From assembly GCA_963978905.1 (NCBI GenBank), contig OZ022259.1, positions 33,476,343 to 33,540,342 of the forward strand: a DNA stretch of 64,000 bases. Reading direction: 5' to 3'. A program made the position numbers and the translations under genes. The notes below the pieces were generated by a model, which did no database searches, was not told the origin of the DNA, and saw only the letters and a program-made list of their open reading frames with translations. This DNA is from Trichostrongylus colubriformis (lineage: Eukaryota; Nematoda; Chromadorea; Rhabditida; Trichostrongylidae). Positions 17,968 through 31,439 of the stretch are shown here, piece by piece; position 1 is the stretch's first letter, and each line of letters starts with the position of its first letter.

Positions 17968-18231
17968 TTGGTCAAAAAAGGATATTCAAACGATTTCTGT
18001 TTTGATCGGCGAAAAAACGATAAAGACAAGGTTGTCAGTTCATTTAATACTATTAATAGCACTTTTCACAGCATATAAGAAGGCATGAGGCTCCTCTTAT
18101 CGCAATTTTTCCAACGTTAATGTTAAACTAATATTTTCCAAATATTTTAGTCAGTCGATCTTCAAATTTAAAGTTTTTCTTACAGATCTTTGAATCAGTT
18201 TAAATGATTCATAAAAGTTGAGTTTCATTAA

Positions 18232-18300
18232 CTTCACTACATCTTATGGTCCAATGTTGTTAGCCCCTTCACTACATCTTATGGTCCAATGTTGTTAGCG
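18232..18300 (+). repeat. Perfect 35-bp tandem duplication
   Basis: The unit beginning CTTCACTACATCTTATGGTC occurs twice, head to tail, with period 35 and essentially no divergence. Confidence 0.9.
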
Positions 18301-21300
18301 CACATGAGGCAGAGTACCGAGGCACAAAAAGGGAAAGCATTAAACAAAAGCACCTTTACTTAAAAAAGTAATTTAAGATGTTTCCCGTAAAACTAAGAAC
18401 TTGGAAAATCTAAACTTAAAATTCAAAATAATAAAATGCTGCTTATGCATCATAAACATTGTGGGTATCAACTGAAACTCCGCTGGTTTCACGAAAACCT
18501 TCTCGAGGGCATTAGAAGGCTTCCGAAAGCCATCAGAGAAGTCTGACGGCCGTTCAAATGCTGCTATGAAATAGTGTCTTTATGTACATATTCCTGGATT
18601 TAGCTAGACATATGAGGGTATGACATATGAGTAAGAGAGTTGTAATGGCACAATAATTTCTCCTCATTGTATAACTTTAAGTCATATAGGGAGAGAGTAT
18701 TAAGCATCGGGTCGGGAAAAAAATGTGGTAATTTTTCACCTCCCCCCCACCCCCCCCCCCTCCACCCTTGGGAACTTGCTTTATAACCCCCTCAATTCAG
18801 AGTTGAGGAATAAGAAGGGAACGGAGCATTCAAAAAAATTCGATTCAGCACTTTGCGGCCCATATGTTACCTCTTGCTCCTCAAGGATTCCTTGCAGGCG
18901 ACTGGTCTTGAAGAGAAAGATGTTTCGAAATCAAGAAGTGTTGAAAGAAGGGGGAGTAACTCTGTTTTATAAAACGCTGATAGATAAAAGTTCCCATCGT
19001 CGATATGAGATTGTTGCAAGAAGCAGAAAAAAACCTCTCCTGATTCATCTACAGACTGTTTTCTCGAACATTTCTTAGGGGATGACACACGTAATCTGAT
19101 ATGCGTATAAAACCTTAACGGAAAGAAACAAGAGCCATGCAGTTTTTCGGGGACACGATTTTCAGTCAATATGCTGGCAAAAAAAACCAGAAATTATTTG
19201 TGAAGGCTACATAAGATATGGGTAAGATGGAGCGGGGGAGCAAGAAGGAAATTAGTCTAGTAATAGATAAACTACGATTCAGGAATTTCTGCAAATGGGT
19301 TCTTTTTTGAGGGCAAAATGATGTGCTGCACTAGGTATGTGTAAGAGGTGATTGGGAAAAATTCAATCTCAAAAAGAAAAAGAGGAGAAAAAAGCACGAA
19401 AAATTGTCGCACAAAGAGAATGAATGACCGAGAAAAGAAAGGAGGAAAGCACAGTGGAATTCTAGCGATGAAAACAAAGCCCATCAACCCGTCGCAAATA
19501 TCAATAAACAGATCGGTAAATAAGTAAGCCTACAAACATCGAGAAAATCTCCTGTGGTGGCCAACCATCATTAGTTTAACTGAAATGGTAGTTCTAACTA
19601 GATCCAATCATGTGAACGTTCGACCGGCAGAGTCCGACTGACGCGCGAAAACCCGAGATGAGTTATGTGGTGGCGCAGACCCGCAGTAATCGCCACCAAA
19701 CGTGATTTTCGCTGGGTGTGGTGACCAGTAACATGGTAGCCGCTTTGTCCTGATAACAGTAAAAGTTGGTAAAACAAACAGAATAGCTGGCGATTAGGCC
19801 TATGGACACTCATGTTAGAGTCAAGCAGGATTGAAAAATCCTACTTGGATCTATTCCAGGCTTAAAAAAGGGATTGCATTTGAACAGGAAGTTAAAATTT
19901 GTTTTTAGCAAATTTCATGCCTATGCAACTCAAAATACCAGCAACATCAGTCACGAAGCAAGGTGGGGTCAAAAAATTTTCTCTAGGCAATGCTTGACCA
20001 ATGAAGCTCTCGATAGCAATTCTACTTGTTTTACCGACTGGAGTTGGGAAGCTACACGAATGAGGTCCCCACCCACACGCCCTTTCCTGTGCATGTGGTG
20101 TAGAAGGAGCTGACGCGCCATCGCCGTCGCGATTTTTCACAATGGGGTGGTGAGAAAGGAAAGGGCGTCCCATGGGCTCCTCGTGCGCTATAACCCCCCC
20201 CCCCCTTACACTATCAATACAGCTTACCAAAACCATAGTAATCTGGGTGGCAATAAAAAATTAAAAAATTCTTCACGGTACTAATGTAGTTGGGAAGGCG
20301 CTCTGTGTCCCTAACTAGATTCAGTTCTATAATCATCCAAGTTCAAAAACCAAAAGTATATTTTTACCAAAGCCTTACTTTAGTGAGGTGGAAACATCCC
20401 TCTGAGGTAAGGCTCGATGCAAAATCTTGACCAAAAATAGCGCCGTACGCTGAACACAGTTGAGTGACCCCCAACAACATTAGCACATTTTTTTATAGCA
20501 CCGTGCTTACAGAATTTAAGATTGGTTTTTTGACTATACATTAATTACATTAATAGCTGATCAGTTTATAATGTGGATATCTGCTTGATATTCTCAGCAT
20601 CGATTTTGATCTATCACTTTCGTGTTTTGAATATCTGTTCACTGTACGAAGCCTGAATGAATTTTTAAAACAAATATATAAATGATACAACTGAATTTTC
20701 AAAAAGAAGCACTTTTAAATGGATATGGGACTGGATTAGATATCTTGCGAGGCCTCGAAAGGATTGAATTGCTCACCACGCTCTGGAGATGGGTGAGTGG
20801 ACGTGTTCGTGGGTAAACGACTCCTCACTCTGGGAATATATCGAATATTCTATGTGGTCGTATAATATTCGACCACCAGACAACCAATGCTACCCTGAGC
20901 ATCAGGTCTGCCCATTTGTGACAACCTCATAACTTTTCCTAACGACTCATTATTTATTCAATTACATCTACTTCATTAAAAGGTCAGCTGGACCATGATT
21001 AGCAAGAAGAATTGGCTGAAAATATGGATATAGGCGTGACGAAACGACACACAAGCAATAACCTTCTTTACGAGCACCCAACGAACTCACAAAGTGGATG
21101 TTTGTGTAATGCATCAGAGATATTTTAGGAGAGCATTGAAGGGTTTTTGGGTGACAGCAGTTCGATTGATAAGGCACTGATAACATAAGCACCACAGACA
21201 AAACTTCGCCCTTTGGAAGCAAAAAAACGAAAAGAGAAAAATGAGTAAGTGCTCCACGAATGACTAACACCGGCTAACAGCTCGTCTCACAGGTGATGTT

Positions 21301-21559
21301 ACCGCATGATTTGTCTTGAAGTCAGTTCGTTTCTATGACGCTGTTTTTCCGACGCGCACTATCGATACGTGCATCGCGACCACCTATTGCGCCGACAGGG
21401 TATGGCTGCCATGCTTGTATGAACAAAACACTTTGAGGCATGAACTGAAGGAATAGGCGGGATAAAACGAGCAAAAGGAAAGGAACAATCTGCAATCTAG
21501 AAATTGCCCGTTTTGTTATCTAATTCCTGTGATGCATCATTCCTACTCAGAGGCAGTGA
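18301..21559. other. Gene-poor stretch with C tracts
   Basis: Long C-rich runs occur at about 18,742-18,761 and 20,194-20,207. No supported gene. Confidence 0.35.
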
Positions 21560-21790
21560 TAAGAATAATACGGGACAAATATGGAAATAGCATCAAATGT
21601 GAAGGTCGACCTGCTTAATAGTACGAAGGTAAAGGGAAAACTGACTGAAACAGTCGAGACTGGTTTACTCTCAGAAGGGGTGGTTGGACCGAAAAAAAGG
21701 GCGGGCTGGGATGAAACAAGTTGCAGCTGTTGAAGAAGACCCGGAAATTTCGCCGCTTGTAGTCTTCTTGGGCGCCTAGCTTCCATTTGT
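21560..21790. repeat. Dispersed repeat, copy B (diverged)
   Basis: It shares the CAGCTGTTG and GTAGTCTTCTTGGG landmarks with the repeats at 11,850-12,330 and 22,640-22,890. It directly precedes the TTAA MITE copy 2. Confidence 0.4.
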
Positions 21791-21844
21791 GTGACCTAGA
21801 TTAGGAGTTCGCATTACCCACATTACCCTTATCACGGTCTTTAA

Positions 21845-22297
21845 AGGCACACCACGCGATAATCAAAGTGGTCCTTACCTTCTCAGGGCAGGTAGACCCT
21901 TGGATAGTTGTAAAGGTTGCACCCTTTTCGCGGCGCCACGGCTCACCCCCGCCGCGTACGGCCTGGTCGATCTGAGCCGAGTTGAGCCTACCGAGCCGAA
22001 TCACACCCAGCATAGACGAGAGGGAAACTTGCGTTAAGACAAGGTAAGGCACCTATATCAATAGCGAAGGTAGCTTCAACAGGGAAGACCAGGTGATATC
22101 GTAGCATTTTGCGCGCTATCATCGAGCAAAAGCTCTTCTATAATCTCCAATACTCGTACGAGCACTGAGGTCAAGCAGCTTTATTTTTGGTGGTTTGGAG
22201 GGGTTTCTATTCATTCCTCTTCACTAGTGGGTAAACCAGGGCCTCTACATCCTGTAACACGCGCGATAGCCCTCACAATTTTTCGCGAGGTGTGCCT
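21845..22297. mobile_element. TTAA-flanked MITE, copy 2
   Basis: It begins AGGCACACCACGCGATAATC and ends GGTGTGCCT, with TTAA on both sides (21,841-21,844 and 22,298-22,301). The left arm is homologous to copies 1 and 3 for more than 100 bases; the right arm retains only about 25 bases of the inverted terminus. Confidence 0.75.
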
Positions 22298-22639
22298 TTA
22301 AGCTTCTTAATGCCAGCAAAGTGTAGGATTTGGAAAGTGCAATCCTACTGAGACCAATAATGCCGATGCTTATAGATGGATTTTGAAATTCGGTGATACG
22401 AAATATTCTGTCTAATAAGCAGATTCACACCATTTGTATGAACTGCAAATGAGGTCTAGCGAATTTGTTGCATACCTGGACTTGGAGTTGGAGAGTTGGA
22501 GGATCTCAGACTGAACTGCTCGAAATCTGACTCAATTTCGGCTACTGCGTAGTGGTTTCGATGAGTCATTTAATCATTGGAAGCCGTGGTGGGGTTCGTT
22601 AGGGCAGGATATGAAAAGATTGCTGATTGTGAGTATGGA

Positions 22640-22890
22640 ATATCGAGGTTTCCCGCAGTTTGAATTGAAGAAAAAACGAATTGAAACGGACAAAATCCCG
22701 AGAAGTAAACCCCTTTCCCACCGTCGATTTCGAGGAAGGGGCTGGTCACGTCAACGCATGGGGCGGGCCTTGCTGGAATAGGTGACGGCTGTTAAAAAAG
22801 AGGGCCCTTATGAAGCCCGAGTGTGGTCCTTTCACCGGCAATTTTGCAAATATAGTCTTCTTAGACCCTTTGCTTTAATTTGAATGACTC
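22640..22890. repeat. Dispersed repeat, copy C
   Basis: It contains AAAATCCCGAGAAGTAAACC and TATAGTCTTCTTAGACCC, matching blocks of copy A at 11,850-12,330 in order and orientation. Confidence 0.5.
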
Positions 22891-25800
22891 ACTGTGGGAG
22901 TTCTCACTACACACACCATTCCAACCTCTGTTTTTCAGTTCGTGTCATTTATCTGAGCTAAAAAAGTATACTTCGACATGGGTTATGTCACGGAGAGTCA
23001 CTGCAACACTATGGTGGGAAAAGGCAACCAAAAGGTTCCGTTCAGGAAGAGCATGAATCGACCATTAACAGTTAAAGACAACATGGAAAATAGAGATAGA
23101 GGATATGTGTGTGTACAGCCGTAGCCGTGGCAATTGTGTGCGCGCGACAATTGCGAAATCCACAGGCCCTTGCGAATGGATAAGCTGGTTATTTGAACAG
23201 TCTCATGCAAAGCTAACAATTGCCCGGATGCCGCAAACAACGTATCGTTCTTGACACTAATTGACAGGGGGAAAGGGACTGGAGGAAGGGCACCGATGGT
23301 CACATGCGCAGGACTGGAACGTAAAGCAGCACTCCGGTCACTCACTCACTGTTTGTCGAGGGAAAAACCGGCGAGTGAACAGGTCTTCACGATCACACGT
23401 TCCGCTTCCTGTCTACGAGTAGGGAACCAGTATAAGAAAGAGTAAAGTTTGTGGGAGTGATTTAAAAAAAGGGTGTTAGTTGAGAAGATTCATAGGTTTA
23501 AAATAAAATCGGAAGTTCAGGTATCAAACTCGTGGGCCGTAATAAGCTTAGAATGAAGATCAGTCTGCTACAAGCCGTGGCCGACGGAGTCAGGGTTCGA
23601 ATCCTTTACGAATCGATTTGAAGAAACGCTGACTCATTAGACTTCCTAGCACCGTGCCGGCTCGCTGACCTTACTCGGCCCTTAGTAACCCCTTGTGTGT
23701 TAGATTGGAGCCTACAGGAACGACAACTTTAAACAAGTTCCGATTACCAGGGTGGTTTAACCAACTCTCCACTATCAGAGATTCCTGTTGATCCCGTGGC
23801 AGCAAGAAATCGCTAAAATACAAATACACCTGGGCGACTTTCAAAGAAAGTCTCTCAATGATCAATTTGCACCACTTCAGGGCTCATAAAGTGCAGGCTC
23901 CGAAAGCTCGCCCATAGGGCTCAAAATCCTTTTGCAACTAGTTTTAAAGAAGCTTTTTTTTAGCCTTTTAGAGTTAAATATTGGAAGTCTCATATTGTCT
24001 CATGCACATCTGGATCAACATGAGACCTCGGAACGAGACAATGCTCAAGATTCCACTTACCGCAGAAACTCAAACCATCCATTTCCGATGTTCTACGAAA
24101 AGGCCTATTTTGTGGAACTAACTTTATTGGGCATCTTCCCGGTTGTTTGACACCATTTGAAGAACACCGGGAGAGATAAATGTGACAGTTTGTGGAATAT
24201 AAAAGTAGCGGTGCTCAGCAATGTAACAGTGGAGAAAGAACGAAATAAAATGGCGAAAAGAGATACGATCACAACCAATACCCTTCCCTCTTTCGCGCTT
24301 CTCTGCATCACTAGCCGGTAGGCCAGATGCAGGCGGGAGAGGGGCCATCATTTTCAGCCACGTCTTCCCACCCTGAGGCAACTTCCCCTGCGGATGCATG
24401 GCAGCGCGACTCACACGAAGCGCGACCCCAAGCTTCCCTTTTTTCGCCGCATATCAGCCCTTGAACTGGAATGTTTGTTTCCACAGAAAAGATTCTTCCG
24501 CTTCTCATTTGCTCCGTACCATAGGCGGTGCCTGTAAACAGCAACCTTACGCTTGCTGAACATACATTCACGCACACATGTATACGTAAATGACATCAAC
24601 GGTACGACATTGACAAGTCACTCATGTAATGGCATGTTACTGTTCTACGTTTAACACATCTCTCTATTATCATGACACCGCCTTTTTTTTGGAAAATAGC
24701 ATAAAGGACAACTACAGTACATAGATCTACAGATCTGTCTGCTGCACCATCTGTTGGTAATTCGAACTGAAGAAAAAAGGTGAGCGGTGAGTAGCTTTGA
24801 CAAAAAATTCGCTGCAAATCTCCCTTTGTACGAGGGCATCTTTCGATCATTTCTGGTGGAATGTGTGGCCATGTGGATAGCAGGAGGCATACATTTTTCG
24901 TTTTTAGGGACTTGAAAAGCTTGACTGAAGCTCAAAGAATGTTCAGCCCTTGTAATAGCTTCAGAAGGCCTCACGGACATACCGTACGACAGAATTATGA
25001 GCAAAGACTGGGTTGCTTGGAAGTTAGCCTTCATCGCACGAAGAAATGGCCATGAAGTAGGCAGTCAGACAGCTTCTTCCGCTTCACCTGATATCCTCCG
25101 TAATTTTAACCGCTTGGCTCCAGCTGAAGCTTGTGTTTACCATGGCTCATGTTTGCGCTATTTTCGTTATGTAGTACCACAACAGCAAATTCCAATGACT
25201 CTCTGTTGCAAAACAGTTGCAGCTGTGCTCATTCCCGAAAACTAACAAAAATATCAGAGGCAGCACCACACGGCCTGCAAATAAAATTTTCCATCAGGAA
25301 TAGATCGATAATTGATTTTTCTGGCAACCTGTCATCGCAGAATGCTTCATGAGGGTCTGAAACGTGACGTTTGCAATCAGATTAGAAAGGCTGTGTCACT
25401 AGAAAAGCCCTCAGTCGTGACAGCACAAAAAAGTTCAATCTATAGGCGACCGCTCTGAGGCAGCTTTTTTTCGCCACTAATCCACCAGCTACATTGGATT
25501 GAGTGAGACGTCATTTAGGGCTGGTTATGGGCTGAATACAGGAAACATTACTATGGGGTGTTATAGAAGAATAAAGGAATAACAACAGCAAAAACTTTTC
25601 AGTGAGCCTGGCATGTCACAAGGCCAGTCGGACATGTCTGGAACAAACTGTGGTTCTAATAAGACTCCCCACCGACTGTCGGTCATCGCGTAAACACCGT
25701 GTTTACCTTATGAGTTCTGAAGCTCTTCACAGATGGGCCCTTACTGTCTCCTTAAACTCAAAAATAAACACGGCGAATACCATAACACTCGAAGGTAAAA

Positions 25801-26750
25801 AGGTTTGGGTAGATGTAGGTTGGGGGATGCAGCGTAACACAAAACTTGTGTATTGCGAACCAGTGCACCACACACACCGAACTTCACGCGAAAAGTCACA
25901 AAAACTTAATCTCCATAGCATGTTATACCAATGAAGAATTTCTGATACAGAAAGTGGGAGAAAGGGAATTTCAGCATTTGCCATATTGCGTTTGCCACGA
26001 ACCCACACCGACCACAACAATGATATGCAATCATTAGCCTTCATCTATTTTGAGTTTGAGAGTTAAATGGAAGAAGAACATTTTTCATAGGATGAAGGAG
26101 CATGAGGAACCTAGAAAATAGAAAATAAAACAAATGAAAGGATTCCATATGACTGGGTTGGGAGGGGTATGACCCAAGAGGTTACCCGATGCCGGGGACG
26201 TAATAGAGTGAAGTGCTCGGCTAAACTAGGGTTTGAGCATTTTTCGTCTCAGTTCATCTCCTCTATTACTACATATTACCGTACTTGACTCTAACGATGA
26301 GTGAATAACTCTGATACGATTTGGCTATGCAATGCACCTCCTCTAATATTGAAGTTATGATAACACTTTATGCTTAAATCTCAACAATCCTTTTGTCTGA
26401 TTTCGTGGCGTGTTAAGGTATCGATGGGCCTCTAGGGCAGACTCTGAGTTTTCCATGAGACAGCACAGATGAAGCATGTTTCCGATTTCCGCAGTAACTC
26501 ATAACCTTCGCTGTTCCGGTGTGATAAAAGCCGCCCCTCGCAAATCTACTATAGGAGGCCTTCATCACCTGTTTAACTTTAATGACGGTTTGAAGAAAGG
26601 ATTCGAAATAGCTCGTATATGTTTGCGATAGCGTTCTTGAAACACTAGCACATGTTCTCCATGTTTCTTTTGGTGCTACCTCAGTAGTGAGGGAGGGGCA
26701 ACAAGTTAAATATTGAACATTAGCATGGATTCACATGAATGCTGAATAGC
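22891..26750. other. Gene-poor stretch
   Basis: No gene was assigned. A B-box-like GGGTTCGAATCC at about 23,597 lacks a folding tRNA around it. Open frames at 24,124-25,034 have no motif or consistent splice sites. Confidence 0.35.
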
Positions 26751-26754
26751 GATG

Positions 26755-26915
26755 AAACATATACTCCATTTCGAAGTGCCTGATAGGGCACGGCCTACGG
26801 ACATGGGTGAGTGGCGAGAGTGAAAGTGTGTGGCGGAGTGAGAGAGTTTGATACTCTCTCCCCCAAGCCCACAGGCCACGCCCTATCAGACGCTCCGAAA
26901 TGGACTCTATATGTA
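26755..26915. repeat. Imperfect fold-back of about 160 bp
   Basis: CCATTTCGAAGTGCCTGATAGGGC at about 26,766 returns inverted as GCCCTATCAGACGCTCCGAAATGG at about 26,880-26,903, with a GA-rich centre around AGAGAGTTTGATACTCTCTC. Confidence 0.7.
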
Positions 26916-28046
26916 CGTATTTATGACATATGTGGTACACTAATGACACGTTGGTCAAGTAAAGGCATGTTGCTTCCCAACAACCAACAGTTTGCACCCT
27001 CTCCCCTGCTCTCCGTAGAACATAGAGTACCAACTTTTATGCAAAAAGTAGCAAGGTGATGGACTCGAATGAAGTAAAAATTTTCACTGAACCCTCGTGA
27101 GAAGTGTAATACCTATCCTTGGATAGCACTTTTTTCAGATCTGGTAAAGTTCGGGTTATCCTTTTACCTATGCGCACCTACGCTCCTATGAGTTAGAGCG
27201 ATCTAGGAATTTAAAGGCGGCTAGTTTTTTGTTAAATCGAACAATCAGGAGCATAAGCACTAACAGGTAAGACTACTGCAATTTTGAGATCCGAAACAAA
27301 AACTCGAAGACGGGCGGAAATTGGTAAGGGACCATAGGGGCTCGCTGATTGTCCTGTTTATGAGGTCACTGACTAGAAAACAAATGTCGGAAGAAGTGAA
27401 AACACACGAACGCCTGATCATGAAACAAGATTATAGCATTGCAATGGGTGACCGTGAAACACTACGAACTAATTACGATACTGAAAAATCGTTTCGAGGA
27501 GCTCAAGGTCTTGATGGTGGTATGGAACGACTAAGGAAAGAATAGAAACGTCCGAGAAAAAAATGAAGGCATAATGACATTGCGATATGAATCTCGCTCA
27601 AACTTCAAGGACAAAATGCTGGAGTTGACTGGTAGAGATTTCAAAGGGAACATCAGAATCCGCGGCAAACCTAGTGTCAGAGGAATTCTTTGGAAATCGT
27701 CTCTCTCCCAAGCCGACAGCGAACATATCATATCCATATCCCTCCCTCTCTTCAGCACTGGATCACTGGTGCTGTTGGCATACTACCAAAAATGTAGCAA
27801 AATATTACCGTTGAATGATGATTTCCTGTCTCATTATAAATGACTACTAAAAATTAGTAGCCTATCCAGGTAATTTTCAAAAATACTACCCGCCTCTTTC
27901 GGCCAGGATCCCTCGACCCATTTCCGAATGGATAGAAACTGTTTTAGGTTACAAATCCTTCCGCGCCATTGGGCAAGAGAACGACTTAAAGTGAAAAAGC
28001 GCCGATCACGGCTGTAGCGCTGAGCTGCAGCCGGGCAGTACCACTA

Positions 28047-28790
28047 ATGGAGAACTTTCGAAGCGATGACAATGAAAAAAACGAACAAATCGATAGACAG
28101 AGCGGCGATCGAGAAGAGGAAGAGCCGCTACCCAAACACAATGCGGGTGTTGATGAAAAATCGTCACCTTCCCGCAAAAGGAACGAAAGGAGGTGACTAA
28201 CAGAAATAGAAACGCCTGTGGGAGGTTTGTTTGAGGGTGTGGGTAAAGAGAAAAGGATGTGTGCACCGCCTCGTAAAATACCACGATTTTCAGCTGTTCG
28301 TCGGCATCGGCGAACGGCTACTACGGCGCAAATCATGCGGACGTATGGAAGGCATGTCATGCACATCCACGCACTACAGGCGTTTTTCGAAGCACCTTTC
28401 AGACCGCTCAAACCTACGTTGTACGGCACGCGGATGTAATCTACGTGGGACTGCAGTGCTGTGATGATGTACGTGTACAGGTCAATGCTCACATTATTGA
28501 CTCACTATGCGTCCAACCACAACTTCGTCAACAAATGACCCTGCCGGCCTGCCTGGCGGGCCGTCATTGCTGGTACATATGGTTATTGGAGCGGAAGATG
28601 CCAGCGATCACATCAACGCCGCCAGCCGGTTGAGGGGACGGCCCTCCTAGAAAAATCTCCCGAACAACCATTACACAACATAGCCTCGCGAATAAACGCC
28701 TGAACGCAGCTGGAGATGATGAATCGGACATGGCGATGTGGAGGCAATACAACGAACGGCTGGTTAGCTATGATAAGCGATGAGATCTCC
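28047..28790 (+). CDS. Unassigned coding-like locus, possibly a decayed gene
   Basis: An ATG at 28,047 opens a hydrophilic exon to 28,192 (MENFRSDDNEKNEQ, acidic and Lys/Arg rich) ending in a usable donor (AG|GTGACT). A TTTTCAG acceptor at 28,293 opens a second block, 28,294-28,480, in matching phase, ending CAG|GTCAAT. Beyond this, coding-like residues continue only by changing frame: an ATG-led frame from about 28,511 (MRPTTTSSTNDPAG), then a frame with LLEKSPEQPLHNIAS, then one with DESDMAMWRQYNERL. I do not recognise a family. Either the exons are not correctly placed or this is a pseudogene with indels. A 168-residue antisense frame (27,986-28,492) competes with it. Confidence 0.3.
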
Positions 28791-29199
28791 CAGCAATGAC
28801 TTGATTTATTTATTTGCTGCTAGTCACGACTGCCGTATGAAACTCCGTTCGCGGCTGTTCACACGGAGGAGAAATGAGAAACTCGTGTGACATTAGTCGC
28901 GTAAGTATCAAGTCAGCAGGGTAGTTCTGGTGTATAAGATTTTCTTGGTTGCGGTTTCAAGGGCCCAGAATGCTCCAAAACGATAGATGACTAGCTCGAG
29001 CTGGTCCCATGCGCCCAAATATTTCGGCAAGGCGTTACACTGGGATCAAGGTATGTGCGCGGGTACAATCGTCTGAGCCTTCCTCTTTTTACTGTGTAAA
29101 CACATGTGGGGTAGGGTATGAGAGGTTAGGTCACAGTATTCGGTCCTTCTAGCCCCAAGAATCATTTCCTTCACTTTCTCTTTCGAGAGATAGGAGACT

Positions 29200-29490
29200 G
29201 AATAATAATAATTTTTTGAAGTGAATTATAAATCCCACTGAAAATACCTTGTGATGATAGGAATAAAAAGGTAATCAAAAATAGCAGGCAGTAAATAATT
29301 GCAACGCTCAAAAATAGTAGACATTATCGACCTCAAAATAAAAATTTAGTAGTGAGTGGTTTGAGGAACATTTCTGGGTTCTTCCATTCCCTCGATCCCT
29401 GTTCAGATCGTTTTTTGAAGTGTGGAAGAGCGATTCCCTCGTTCTACATAAAGGGCTCAAAAAGTTAAAGCCATTCAGAAAGCAAAAAGA
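29200..29490 (+). repeat. Direct repeat, left copy
   Basis: About 280 bases (with CATTTCTGGGTTCTTCCATT and CTCGTTCTACATAAAGGGCT) recur in the same orientation at 30,085-30,350 with moderate divergence. Shared short frames in both copies are not coding evidence. Confidence 0.8.
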
Positions 29491-30084
29491 TAAAACATCT
29501 AGACGATAAATTTTTTTTCGGGATCCGCCACGGATTCTACTTCTTTTCGGAATTGTAGTAGCCTTTTGAATGCAATTTGACCAGTACAATGACTTGCATA
29601 GTGAGCCGCTGAAAAACTTAGTGCTCCTGTTCTCTCGGACAAGTACAGCTCAAATTCGTTGACTTCGGAAAATAGTCGGCTTGAGAGGCACTGATCCAAG
29701 AGTCGATCCCTGGACCAAGCTAACAAGGTCGGCTCACTTGTCACTATACCACCAAACGAACTAGAAGAATATTGTATGTTTGCAAAATGATAAAAATGAA
29801 GAATGAAGACAAGAGTGGGTAAGAACTGATGGACAGTATGAAAAATGGCTATTTGCACAACTTATCACCATTACTTTTGATTCCTTTTTGTAAAATGCTT
29901 CCTAATTTCGCTCTGAATTACACTATTTGTCGCTGAAACGATTCAAGATAGTGGAAAAATCATACTTTCACAGGGATTTGGTTGGATTTGAAAGAAACGA
30001 ATCTTCAACTGCATGCAAGCGAAGCTAAACTCCATCCACTTATCCTGTACATTGCACCCATCTGCTAGTCGTTATTTTTGATAA

Positions 30085-30350
30085 TTTTTTGTGAAGTCTA
30101 TAATCAACCCGATTGGAAATACATTGTGATAATAAGAATAAAAAACTGGTCAATAGGGCAATAAACAGCTGTAACAACACCAAAAGTAGTAGACATTATT
30201 GGCTTCAAAAGAAAAATTCAGTAGTGATTGGTTTCAGCAACATTTCTGGGTTCTTCCATCCCCTCGATCCCTGTTCAGAACGTTTTGAAGTGCGAAAGTG
30301 CGACTCCCTCGTTCTACATAAAGGGCTTAAGAACTTAAAGTCATTCTGAA
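30085..30350 (+). repeat. Direct repeat, right copy
   Basis: This is the second copy of the 29.2-kb repeat, offset by about 880 bases. Small indels in one copy relative to the other shift every reading frame. Confidence 0.8.
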
Positions 30351-30683
30351 AGGGAATTCGAGATGAATCCAGATAGACGGTTCCGAAAGTACTTTCTGCG
30401 AAATGATAGAAAGGTTGACTTCAAGTTGTACAAGCTCGAGCGAGGGTGTATGTGTAATACGAAGCAATCTGTTGGCAAGATGCTTCTTGAAAAAGTCATT
30501 GCAAGGAAAGTGAATGCTGTCTGTCGAGGAAATTCACTGTAAAGGTAGAAAAAGCTTATATAAAGCGTAAACATACGCATTAAAAAATGATGAGTAGTAG
30601 CACAACAGAACGGGAAGTGCGATAGACCTTCTCAAAAAGGGGATCTCCTGCACTTTTTAAGATGTGTCCGCCACCACTTTAGT

Positions 30684-30848
30684 ATGGAGGGCATCTGCAG
30701 CAACAGATGGATACGAGCAGAGGCGGAAGAGACGGAAGCGTTCTTCAAAGCGTTTTCTAAGAACGGCGGCGGACGTGTCGGTACGAAACCATTCCAATTT
30801 TATGACACGCTCGCCACATCATTGACGCGAGATTTTCTACAAGGATAA
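30684..30848 (+). CDS. Short coding-like exon, weak SANT/Myb-like pattern
   Basis: A TTTAG acceptor is followed one base later by an ATG at 30,684 and a 54-codon frame (MEGICSNRWIRAEAEETEAF, then FSKNGGG and FQFYDTL) ending in TAA at 30,848. The spacing of Trp, acidic residues and aromatic residues recalls a SANT domain, but there is no convincing full match. Directly after the stop, another frame continues with YKDKTIPYERNYAAELRDG, suggesting a frameshift. Function unassigned. Confidence 0.25.
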   Translation: MEGICSNRWIRAEAEETEAFFKAFSKNGGGRVGTKPFQFYDTLATSLTRDFLQG

Positions 30849-31439
30849 GACGATCCCGTACGAGCGGAACTATGCCGCCGAGCTACGCGACGGACCGGCT
30901 ACGGCTCTTCAATGAACTGGAAGAGGGCTACATGTATTGTGCTTTACAACCCGCGAAAATAAGGTCATTTCTTCAGATGTTTCAAGGATTCTAACAATAG
31001 TTCATGCGACTACGACTTTACAACGTTGTCGCCGTTTGATGTGATTCGTAGACATTACTACCACTCTACGCTGTGATATTTAATGAAAAAATCAGATTTA
31101 TTACTTGCAGTCAAGCTAGTTGATTAGTTGATGCAACTTCTCTAGAAGTCGTTACGGAAAATTCCAGGATCAGCTGTCTACACATGTAGTAGCAAGTGAA
31201 TGTGTCCCAGGAATACTACCTTTCCTACATATTACTGAATCCTTCGTCACTTATTAACATTGAGTTAGAAATAATTTCAAAAAATCAACAAGAACTGGAT
31301 ATATTTCACTCGTTATATTATTTGTTTCTCGAAATTTTCTTGAAAAATACAAAAATCCTTCAACAGCTTTTAAGCATTGATTTTTAATAGCTACTGGTTA
31401 TTGTCGCAGCTCGCGATGCCAATAATAACTTTTGTCAAT

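Noticed and set aside
23560..23625. Possible tRNA around GGGTTCGAATCC
   Set aside because: No acceptor stem or D arm pairs around it at the right distance.
27986..28492. 168-codon minus frame, the longest ATG frame in the gene-poor zone after the repeats
   Set aside because: Composition is Ser/Leu/Cys-rich with no family pattern, and it is the mirror of a charged, spliced plus-strand frame that reads more naturally.
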